From Streptomyces sp. SKN60 (lineage in GTDB: Bacteria; Actinomycetota; Actinomycetes; Streptomycetales; Streptomycetaceae), in contig NZ_JAHTMW010000016.1 in assembly GCF_026236535.1 (NCBI RefSeq), positions 62,001-126,000 of the forward strand: 64,000 nucleotides of DNA, given 5' to 3'. Within the stretch, counting starts at the first letter, position 1; each line of letters starts with the position of its first letter. Under the pieces are notes generated by a model. It saw only the letters and a program-made list of their open reading frames with translations. It searched no databases and was not told where the DNA came from. The position numbers and the translations under genes were made by a program. Positions 8,641-15,815 of the stretch are shown one piece after another.

Positions 8641-9755
8641 TGAACCACATTCCCCTGGTCGACCTGAAGGCGGCGCACGCGGAGGTCGAGGCGGAGATAC
8701 GCGCCGGCTTCGACCGGGTCCTCGCCGACACGGCGTTCATCGGCGGCGAGGAGGTCGCCGCCTTCGAGCGCGAGTACGCGGAGTTCGGCGGGATCGCGCA
8801 GGTGGTCGGCGTCGCCAACGGCACCGACGCGCTGGAGCTGGCGCTGCGGGCGAGCGGGGTCGGCGCGGGCGACGAGGTCGTGCTGCCCGCGAACACCTTC
8901 ATCGCGACCGCCGGGGCGGTGGCCCGTACCGGCGCCCGGCCGGTCCTGGTCGACTGCGCCCCCGACACCCTGCTCATCGACCCCGCCGCCGCGCTCGCCG
9001 CGGTCGGCGGGGCCACCCGGGCCGTGGTGCCGGTGCACCTGTACGGGCAGTGCGCGGACGTCGCCGCGCTCGCCGCCGGTCTGCCGGAGCGGGTGCGGAT
9101 CGTGGAGGACGCCGCGCAGAGCCAGGGCGCGAGCCGCGCCGGGCGCACCCCGGGCAGCGGCGGCATCGCCGCGACCAGCTTCTACCCGGGCAAGAACCTC
9201 GGCGCCTACGGCGACGCGGGCGCGGTGCTCACCGACGACCCGGAGGCCGCGGCCCTGGTGCGGGCGATCGCCAATCACGGCGGGGTGGCGAAGTACCGGC
9301 ACGACGTGCCCGGGTTCAACAGCCGGCTCGACGGTCTGCAGGCCGTCGTGCTGCGGGCCAAGCTGCGCCGGCTCGCGGCCGGCAACGAGGCCCGGCGGAC
9401 GGCGGCGGCCCGTTACGACGAGCTGCTCGCCCCGCTCGCGGAGGCCGGCCGGGTGGTCCTGCCGGTCACCGCCGGGGGCAACACGCACGTCTGGCACCTG
9501 TATGTGCTGCGGGTGCCGGGCGCCGACCGGGACGCGGTGGTGGGCAAGCTCAACGCGAGCGGCATCGGGGCGGGCGTGCACTATCCGCAGCCGGTGCACC
9601 TGACGCCCGCGTACGCCCATCTCGGCCATGGACGCGGGGACTTCCCGCACGCGGAACGGGCCGCCGACGAGATCCTGTCGCTGCCCCTCTTCCCGCAGAT
9701 CACCCACGACCAGCAGCGCAGGGTCGTGGACGCACTGGTGAATGCCCTGGACTGA
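8640..9755 (+). CDS. DegT/DnrJ/EryC1/StrS aminotransferase (WlbC/WbpE-like)
   Basis: A 371-residue PLP-dependent sugar aminotransferase. ATG 8640 overlaps the previous TGA by one base (TGATG). Signatures: NHIPLVDLKAAHAEVE at the start, VANGTDALELALRA for phosphate binding, VEDAAQSQGA, and TSFYPGKNLGAYGDAG with Schiff-base Lys185. This is a separate enzyme from the aminotransferase domain in the 5795 fusion, so the cluster has two transamination steps. I pair it by inference with the Gfo/Idh oxidase at 4656 for 3-amination of a UDP-uronic acid. It ends the first block of coupled genes; a large palindrome follows. Confidence 0.92.
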   Translation: MNHIPLVDLKAAHAEVEAEIRAGFDRVLADTAFIGGEEVAAFEREYAEFGGIAQVVGVANGTDALELALRASGVGAGDEVVLPANTFIATAGAVARTGARPVLVDCAPDTLLIDPAAALAAVGGATRAVVPVHLYGQCADVAALAAGLPERVRIVEDAAQSQGASRAGRTPGSGGIAATSFYPGKNLGAYGDAGAVLTDDPEAAALVRAIANHGGVAKYRHDVPGFNSRLDGLQAVVLRAKLRRLAAGNEARRTAAARYDELLAPLAEAGRVVLPVTAGGNTHVWHLYVLRVPGADRDAVVGKLNASGIGAGVHYPQPVHLTPAYAHLGHGRGDFPHAERAADEILSLPLFPQITHDQQRRVVDALVNALD

Positions 9756-9767
9756 CGTCAGGGCGTG

Positions 9768-9930
9768 GGTCTGTCCGGGCGGACCAGGGTCGGACAGGCC
9801 GCGGCGTCTGGTGCGGTGCATCGCAAGGCGCCGGAGCGTCTTGATAGCGGAGCTATCGGGACGCTTCGGGAACGCAGCGAGGTGCCGTGCCAGGCGTCGC
9901 GGCCCCGGCCATGGTCCGCCCGGACAGACC
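9768..9930. repeat. 163-bp imperfect palindrome (repeat element or bidirectional terminator)
   Basis: The outer arms are a perfect 19-bp inverted repeat: GGTCTGTCCGGGCGGACCA at 9768-9786 and its complement at 9912-9930. Inward, GGCCGCGGCGTCTGG pairs with most of CCAGGCGTCGCGGCC. The centre is a tight stem GATAGC-GGA-GCTATC (9843-9857). It fills most of the gap between two same-strand genes. There is no obvious target-site duplication or coding capacity. It could act as a strong terminator or be a MITE-like intergenic repeat. Confidence 0.8.
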
Positions 9931-10048
9931 AGGCTCCTGCCGGGCCGGTCCGCTCCGCATCCCCGAGGACCGGTCCCCAGGGGCCCGCTCCCCCACCCCC
10001 GGCCGCTCGGGCCGGGACCTGCACTGCCCGTGAAAGGTACGTACAGCG

Positions 10049-13000
10049 ATGCAGAACCCCATCCGCCGGGCCAGAGGCGCCGTGTTCGCCCTGGCCGCGG
10101 CGCTGACCGCGATATTCCTGCCGGCGAGCGGACAGGCGAGTGCCGTCGCCGACCCGTGCGGCACGGGCAGCAACCCGATCGTCTGCGAGAACTCCAAGCC
10201 GGGCACGCCGATGTCCGACTGGTTCGCCGGCAGCTCGTGGGGGGACATCGCCGGTTTCCCCACCAAGGCGAGCCTGCAGGCCGGGGAGACCCTGCAGTTC
10301 AAGGTGCAGTCGCCGTCCTCGTTCCATGTGAAGATCTACCGGCTCGGCTGGTACGGCGGCGACGGCGCCCGGCTGGTCTCCACGCCGGCGCAGGCCGCGC
10401 AGACCTACCCGGCCACGTACACGAACACCCGCCCGAGCTGTACGCAGGACGCGCCGACGGGTCTGATGGACTGCGGCAACTGGGCGGCCAACGCGAGCTG
10501 GACGGTGCCGTCCGACGCCGTCTCCGGACTCTACGTCGCCAACTTCGACCAGGCCGACGGCAACGGCCTCATGCCGTACCCCTTCGTGGTGCGCAACGAC
10601 GCGAGCCACTCCGAGGTGCTCGTGCAGACCTCCGACCAGACCTGGCAGGCGTACAACGACTGGGGCGGCACCAATCTGTACGACGGGCAGGGCCCGGCGC
10701 CCGACGGGCGTGCCTACAAGGTGAGTTACAACCGGCCGATGGACATCGGCGGCGAGAACGGCATCTACGGCTCCGAGTACGAGATGATCGCGTGGCTGGA
10801 GCGCAACGGCTACGACCTGAGTTACGTCACGGGCCTGGACACCGCCACCCACGGCGCCCAACTCCTCGCCGGACACAAGATGTTCATGTCCCACGGGCAT
10901 GACGAGTACTGGACGCAGGAGCAGTTCACCAACGTCCTCAACGCGCGCAAGGCCGGCCAGCACCAGACCTTCTTCGCGGGCAACGAGATCTTCTGGAAGA
11001 CCCGTCTCGAACCGAGCATCGACGGCAGCAACACGCCCAACCGGACCCTGGTCTGCTACAAGGAGACCAAGCTCAAGTTCCCCGTGCCGAACGGCGTTCC
11101 GGACCCGAGCAATGTGTGGACCGGTACCTGGATGGACCCGGACAGCACCAAGGAGGGCGAGCCGTACCGGCCGCAGAACATCCTCACCGGCTCGATGTTC
11201 CAGGTGAACGGCTCCCGCAACGACGCCATCACCGTTCCGGCCGCGTACGGCAAGATGCGTCTGTGGCGCAACACCTCGGTCGCCGGGCTCACCGGCAGCC
11301 AGGTCGCGACCTTCCCGGCCGGCACCCTCGGCTACGAGTGGGACAGCGACGTGGAGAACGCCAGCCGCCCGTCCGGTGAGATCCGGATGTCCTCGACCAC
11401 CGTCGACATCGCCGACGGCAAGTACCTGATGGACTGGGGCAACACCTACGGCAACGGCACCGCCACCCACAGCCTGGTCGCCTTCCGCGACCAGACGTCC
11501 CACGCCCTGGTCTTCGGCACCGGCACCGTGCAGTGGTCCTGGGGCCTGACCAACGTGCCGACGGCCGACCCGGGCGGCGGCGTGGTCACCGAGGACAAGC
11601 GGATGCAGCAGGCGACCGTGAACATCCTCGCCGACATGGGCATCCAGCCGAAGACCCTGCAGTCCGGTCTGGTCGCGGCCACCGCCTCCACCGACGCCAC
11701 AGGACCTGCGGTCACCGTCACCAGCCCCGCGCCGAACGCCTCCGTCCCGGCCCTGCGGCAGATCACCGTGACCGGCACCGCGGCCGACACCGGCGGCGGC
11801 GTCGTGGCCCGCGTCGAGGTCTCCACCGACGGCGGCACCACCTGGAAGGCGGCCCAGGGCACCGGCTCCTGGAGCTACAAGTGGACCCCGATCGCCCAGG
11901 GCCCGGTCCAGCTGAAGGTCCGTGCCGTCGACGACAGCGTCAACATCGGCGCCGTCACCACCGTGCCGCTGACCGTGTCCGAGCAGGAGTGCCCGTGCAC
12001 GGTGTGGCCCGCCTCAGCCGCGCCGGACCTGGTCAACGGCGGCGACGGCAGCTCCGTCGAGCTCGGTGTGAAGGTGCGCAGCTCGGTGCCCGGCACCATC
12101 ACCGGCGTCCGCTTCTACAAGTCGGCCGCCAACACCGGCACCCACAAGGGCAGCCTGTGGTCGGCCGGCGGGCAGCTGCTCGCCACCGGCACCTTCACGG
12201 GTGAGACCGCGTCGGGCTGGCAGGAGCTGAAGTTCGCCAACCCGGTGCCGGTGAAGGCCAACACCACCTATGTCGCCTCGTACTTCGCGCCGAACGGCGG
12301 CTACTCCTACGACGCGCACTACTTCACCGACAAGGGCGCGGGCCTGGCCCCGCTGACGGCGCTGCAGTCCGGCACGGACGGCGGGAACGGCGTCTACAAG
12401 TACGGCGGCGCGAGCCTGTTCCCGTCGCAGGAGTCGGCGGGCAGCAACTACTGGGTGGACGCGATCCTGGAGACCGGCTCGGCCTCCACCGCGCCGCCGG
12501 TCGTCACCGCCCGCACCCCCGCGGCCGGCGCGACCGGGGTGGCGATCACCAGCCCGCTGTCGGCGACCTTCAACCAGAGCATCGACGCGAGCACCCTGGT
12601 GTTCACCGTGAAGGGCCCCGGCGGCACCGCCGTCCCGGGCAGCGCCGCCCTCGACGGCGACGGGAAGACCGCCGCCTTCACGCTCGGCAGCCAGCTCGCC
12701 CTCGGCACCGCGTACACGGTGTCGGTGCAGGCCGCCGACCTGTGGGGCAACGCCATGCCCGACCCGGTGACCTGGACCTTCACCACCAGCGCCACCCCGC
12801 CGGCGGCGAACTGCCCGTGCACCCTGTGGAGCCCGGAGACCGTGCCCGCGAAGACCGCGGAGACCGGTGACGGGAACTCCCTGGAGCTGGGCACCCGCTT
12901 CCGGTCGGCGCTGAACGGCAAGGTCACCGGCGTCACCTTCTACAAGGGCGCGACCAACACCGGCACCCACACCGGCAGCCTGTGGACGGACGACGGCACC

Positions 13001-13303
13001 CTGCTCGCCACCGGCACCTTCACCGGCGAGACCGCCTCCGGCTGGCAGAAGCTGACCTTCACCACCCCGGTGGACATCACGGCGGACACCACCTACGTGG
13101 TGTCGTACCACGCGCCGAACGGCAACTACGCCGCCGATCCGCAGTACTTCACGGGGGCCCGGCTCAACTACCCGCTCTCCGGGCTCGCGGACGGTGGCGG
13201 CAGCGCCAACGGCCTGTACCGGTACGGCGCTTCGAGCGCCTTCCCGAACAGCTCCTACAACTCCACCAACTACTGGGTCGCTCCGGTCTTCACGACCAAC
13301 TGA
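10049..13303 (+). CDS. Large secreted N,N-dimethylformamidase-like protein with two DUF4082 modules
   Basis: 1084 residues, starting at ATG 10049 after GAAAGG. Approximate order: signal peptide 1-31 (to GQASA); a domain like the large subunit of N,N-dimethylformamidase ~40-545 (FHVKIYRLGWYGGDGARLV, SHGHDEYWT, FFAGNEIFWKTR); an Ig-like domain ~548-645 (VTVTSPAPNASVP); DUF4082 ~650-800; an SbsA-type Ig domain ~812-910 (ARTPAAGATGVAITSPLSATF); and a second DUF4082 ~925-1084. Both DUF4082 copies open with CPCT and share FYKxxxNTGTHxGSLW and TGTFTGETASGWQ. The first domain need not be an amidase. Its place inside a polysaccharide cluster suggests an extracellular role in binding or trimming the glycan, which is inference. 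Confidence 0.85.
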   Translation: MQNPIRRARGAVFALAAALTAIFLPASGQASAVADPCGTGSNPIVCENSKPGTPMSDWFAGSSWGDIAGFPTKASLQAGETLQFKVQSPSSFHVKIYRLGWYGGDGARLVSTPAQAAQTYPATYTNTRPSCTQDAPTGLMDCGNWAANASWTVPSDAVSGLYVANFDQADGNGLMPYPFVVRNDASHSEVLVQTSDQTWQAYNDWGGTNLYDGQGPAPDGRAYKVSYNRPMDIGGENGIYGSEYEMIAWLERNGYDLSYVTGLDTATHGAQLLAGHKMFMSHGHDEYWTQEQFTNVLNARKAGQHQTFFAGNEIFWKTRLEPSIDGSNTPNRTLVCYKETKLKFPVPNGVPDPSNVWTGTWMDPDSTKEGEPYRPQNILTGSMFQVNGSRNDAITVPAAYGKMRLWRNTSVAGLTGSQVATFPAGTLGYEWDSDVENASRPSGEIRMSSTTVDIADGKYLMDWGNTYGNGTATHSLVAFRDQTSHALVFGTGTVQWSWGLTNVPTADPGGGVVTEDKRMQQATVNILADMGIQPKTLQSGLVAATASTDATGPAVTVTSPAPNASVPALRQITVTGTAADTGGGVVARVEVSTDGGTTWKAAQGTGSWSYKWTPIAQGPVQLKVRAVDDSVNIGAVTTVPLTVSEQECPCTVWPASAAPDLVNGGDGSSVELGVKVRSSVPGTITGVRFYKSAANTGTHKGSLWSAGGQLLATGTFTGETASGWQELKFANPVPVKANTTYVASYFAPNGGYSYDAHYFTDKGAGLAPLTALQSGTDGGNGVYKYGGASLFPSQESAGSNYWVDAILETGSASTAPPVVTARTPAAGATGVAITSPLSATFNQSIDASTLVFTVKGPGGTAVPGSAALDGDGKTAAFTLGSQLALGTAYTVSVQAADLWGNAMPDPVTWTFTTSATPPAANCPCTLWSPETVPAKTAETGDGNSLELGTRFRSALNGKVTGVTFYKGATNTGTHTGSLWTDDGTLLATGTFTGETASGWQKLTFTTPVDITADTTYVVSYHAPNGNYAADPQYFTGARLNYPLSGLADGGGSANGLYRYGASSAFPNSSYNSTNYWVAPVFTTN

Positions 13304-13308
13304 CCCAC

Positions 13309-13364
13309 CGACGGACCGAAACGACCGACCGACCGAAACGACCGACCGAACGACCGACGAACGA
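13309..13364. repeat. ACCG-rich short tandem repeat between genes
   Basis: The 79-nt gap is dominated by iterations of ACCG, GACC and GAAACGACC (for example GACCGACCGACCGAAACG), with units of 4-10 bp. It ends just before the GGGGAAC ribosome-binding site of the downstream glycosyltransferase. Slippage here would change leader length without touching coding sequence. Confidence 0.65.
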
Positions 13365-13382
13365 AATCGGGGAACGCACCAC

Positions 13383-14429
13383 ATGAGCTCTGTCAGCGTC
13401 GTGATCCCCTGCTACAAGTACGGCCGTTTCCTGGCCGACTGCGTACGCAGCGTGCTCGACGAGCAGCCCGGCCTCGACGTGCGGGTGCTGATCATCGACG
13501 ACGCGTCCCCCGACGACTCGGCGGAGGCGGCCAGGAAGCTGGCCGCCTCCGACCCGAGGATCGAGGTGCGGGTCCACGAGCGCAACAAGGGCCATATCGC
13601 CACCTACAACGAGGGCCTGCTCGAATGGGCGGACGGCGACTACGTCGTCCTCCTGTCCGCCGACGACCGGCTGGTCCCCGGGGCGCTGGTGCGGGCCGTC
13701 GCCCTGCTCGACGCCCACCCGGAGGCTGGCTTCTGCTACGGCCGGCCGCTGCGGTTCCAACACGGCGGGCCGCTCCCCGCGGCCCGTACGGAGTCCACCG
13801 GCTCCGTGGTCTACCCGGGCCACTGGTGGCTGGAGCGGCGCTTCCGCGAGGGCACCGGCTGCATCACCTCCCCCGAGGTGGTGGTCCGCACCAGCCTCCA
13901 GCGGAAGGTCGGCGGCTACGACCCGGAGCTGCCGCACGCCGGAGACATCGAGATGTGGATGCGGCTCGCCTCGCACGCCGACGTGGGCTATGTCCGGGGG
14001 GCCGACCAGGCCTACTACCGGGTGCACGGCAACAACATGTCCACCACCGACTTCGGCGGGCAGCTCGACGACATCCGGCAGCGCCGGGCCGCCTTCACCG
14101 CGGTCCTCGACAAGTGCGCCGACCAGCTGCCCCAGGCCCGCCGGCTCGCCGGGCTCGTCGACACCCGCCTGGCCCGCCAGGCACTGCGGCGGGCCTACCG
14201 GGCCTACGACCGGGGCCGCACCGACGTCGTGCCCGTCGAGGAGCTGGTGGCCTTCGCCCGCGAGTGCCGGCCGGACGCCGAGACGCTCCCGGAGTTCCGG
14301 GCGCTGCGGCTGCGCCGCCGGATCGGCGCCCGCGTCATGCCGTACCTCCAGCCGCTGATCCTGTCCGCCGTGGCCGAGCGGGGCCGCGAGTGGCTGTGGT
14401 GGCGGTCCTGGAAGCGCCGCGGCATCTGA
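13383..14429 (+). CDS. Glycosyltransferase family 2
   Basis: 348 residues, starting at ATG 13383 with GGGGAACG upstream. The N-terminal GT-A domain shows SVSVVIPCYKYGRFLADCVRSVL, IIDDASPDDSAEAA, and VVLLSADDRLVPGAL as the metal-binding region; GDIEMWMRLA and YYRVHGNNMST complete the acceptor side. No transmembrane helix is evident. It probably adds one sugar of the repeat unit on the cytoplasmic face. Donor and linkage cannot be told. Its closest functional partner is probably the acetyltransferase gene 50 nt downstream. Confidence 0.9.
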   Translation: MSSVSVVIPCYKYGRFLADCVRSVLDEQPGLDVRVLIIDDASPDDSAEAARKLAASDPRIEVRVHERNKGHIATYNEGLLEWADGDYVVLLSADDRLVPGALVRAVALLDAHPEAGFCYGRPLRFQHGGPLPAARTESTGSVVYPGHWWLERRFREGTGCITSPEVVVRTSLQRKVGGYDPELPHAGDIEMWMRLASHADVGYVRGADQAYYRVHGNNMSTTDFGGQLDDIRQRRAAFTAVLDKCADQLPQARRLAGLVDTRLARQALRRAYRAYDRGRTDVVPVEELVAFARECRPDAETLPEFRALRLRRRIGARVMPYLQPLILSAVAERGREWLWWRSWKRRGI

Positions 14430-14480
14430 GCCCCGTCACGATCCCGTACACCACCCCGTACACCGAGGAAAGGCAGCACC

Positions 14481-15089
14481 GTGAACTACCGGGTCCAGCC
14501 CACCGCGCAGGTCGACGAGAAGGCCGTCGTCGGCGCCGGCAGCAGCGTGTGGGAGCTCGCCCAGATCCGCGAGGACGCCCGCCTGGGCGAGAACTGCGTG
14601 ATCGGCCGGGGCGCCTACGTCGGTCCCGGCGTGACCCTGGGCGACAACTGCAAGCTGCAGAACTACGCCCTGGTGTACGAGCCCGCGGTGCTCGGCGACG
14701 GCGTCTTCGTCGGCCCGTCGGCGGTGCTCACCAACGACCACAACCCGCGCGCCGTGGACCCCGACGGGAAGCTGAAGCGTGGCGGCGACTGGGAGCCGGT
14801 CGCCGTGGTGATCGGCGACGGCGCGGCCGTCGGGGCCCGCTCGGTGTGCGTGGCGCCGGTGACGATCGGGCGCTGGGCGCTCGTCGCGGCCGGTTCGGTG
14901 GTGACCGCCGACGTCCCGGACTTCGCCCTGGTCATGGGCGTCCCGGCGCGTCAGGCGGGCTGGGTCGGGAAGGCGGGCGTACGGCTGACCGCGCGCCCGG
15001 ACGCGCCCGGCCTGTGGGAGTGCCCGGAGACCGGCGCGCTGTACGAGGAGCGGGACGGGCGGCTCACGGAGCACGGTGCCGGGCGCTAG
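14481..15089 (+). CDS. WlbB-like UDP-3-amino-sugar N-acetyltransferase (left-handed beta-helix)
   Basis: 202 residues from GTG 14481 behind GAGGAAAGG. It is built of hexapeptide repeats: VGAGSSVWELAQIREDARLGENCVIG, then GDNCKLQNYALVYEPAVLGDGVFVGPSAVLTNDHNPRA. The segment VFVGPSAVLTNDHNPR and the ending VPDFALVMGVPARQAGWVG closely follow WlbB/WbpD/QdtC enzymes, which acetylate a 3-amino group. A short C-terminal tail (LWECPETGALYEERDG) extends beyond the usual family end. With the oxidase at 4656 and the aminotransferase at 8640 it completes a plausible 2,3-diacetamido sugar route. The 3' end overlaps the convergent Wzz-like gene by 26 bp. Confidence 0.87.
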   Translation: MNYRVQPTAQVDEKAVVGAGSSVWELAQIREDARLGENCVIGRGAYVGPGVTLGDNCKLQNYALVYEPAVLGDGVFVGPSAVLTNDHNPRAVDPDGKLKRGGDWEPVAVVIGDGAAVGARSVCVAPVTIGRWALVAAGSVVTADVPDFALVMGVPARQAGWVGKAGVRLTARPDAPGLWECPETGALYEERDGRLTEHGAGR

Positions 15090-15771
15090 CGCCCTGCCCG
15101 CCCCCGCCCTGGTCGCCCTGCCCGGTCGGCCCGGCCTCCTGGCGGCGGCGCCGGCCGGCCGCGTACCGCTCGGTCCACAGCGCGCAGACCACCCCGGCGA
15201 GGGTGCCGAGCGCGCCCACCCCGGCGTAGGCCCGGGTGCGGTTGGGCGGCAGGGCGACGGTGCCGGGGCGGTTGACCAGGTCGACGGTGAGCAGGGTGCC
15301 GGCCGGCACCTTCTGCTCGGCCTGGAGGGCCTGCAGATGCCGCTCGTAGACGTCGATGACCACCTGCACCACGCGGTCGGCCTCTTCGGGCGCGGTCTGC
15401 TCCGCCTCGACCTGCAGGGTGGGGATCGAGTAGTACGGGGTGGCGCTGGTGCCGCTGTTGCGCGGGGTGAGGCGGTAACTGCCGTGCGCCCCCGCCGCCT
15501 TCAGCTCGGCGCGCCCGGCGGGCGACTGGAGCCGCTGCACGACCGCGTAGGACACCATCGCCAGCGAGGGCTGGAGGTTGGTGAGCTGGTTGGGCTGGTT
15601 GTCGGTGCGCGGCGGTTTCACCACGAGCACCGCGGAGCTCTGGTAGCGCGGCGCGGGCCGCAGCGCCGGGTAGCAGGCGGCGGCCGTGACGAGCGCGGCG
15701 AGCAGCAGGACGTACCAGCGGCGCAGCAGCACGCGGGCCAGTCCCTCGGGTGTCAGCACGTCTCTGTCCAT
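15064..15771 (-). CDS. Chain-length determinant (Wzz)-like membrane protein
   Basis: About 235 residues from ATG 15771 (GTG 15792 would add seven). MDRDVLTPEGLARVLLRRWYVLLLAALV is the typical first membrane segment, followed by RYQSSAVLVVKPPR. A periplasm-equivalent domain has NQLTNLQPSLAMVSYAVVQRL and a helical QVVIDVYERHLQALQAEQ. A second helix (AYAGVGALGTLAGVVCALW) is followed by a basic/glycine tail. No kinase domain is attached. Such proteins set polymer length with a Wzy polymerase. It is divergent, with only 44 nt between, from the Wzz-Wzy fusion gene, and convergent with the acetyltransferase. Confidence 0.8.
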   Translation of the reverse strand: MDRDVLTPEGLARVLLRRWYVLLLAALVTAAACYPALRPAPRYQSSAVLVVKPPRTDNQPNQLTNLQPSLAMVSYAVVQRLQSPAGRAELKAAGAHGSYRLTPRNSGTSATPYYSIPTLQVEAEQTAPEEADRVVQVVIDVYERHLQALQAEQKVPAGTLLTVDLVNRPGTVALPPNRTRAYAGVGALGTLAGVVCALWTERYAAGRRRRQEAGPTGQGDQGGGGQGASARHRAP

Positions 15772-15815
15772 CAGCACCGATACTGGCAGCACCGAGGGGA
15801 ACCGGGGGAGGGTTC

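Noticed and set aside
9756..10048. A small gene in the gap holding the large palindrome
   Set aside because: Frames there (for example minus-strand extensions from 9821) are explained by antisense of the aminotransferase and by the palindrome's symmetry; no start with a ribosome-binding site was convincing.
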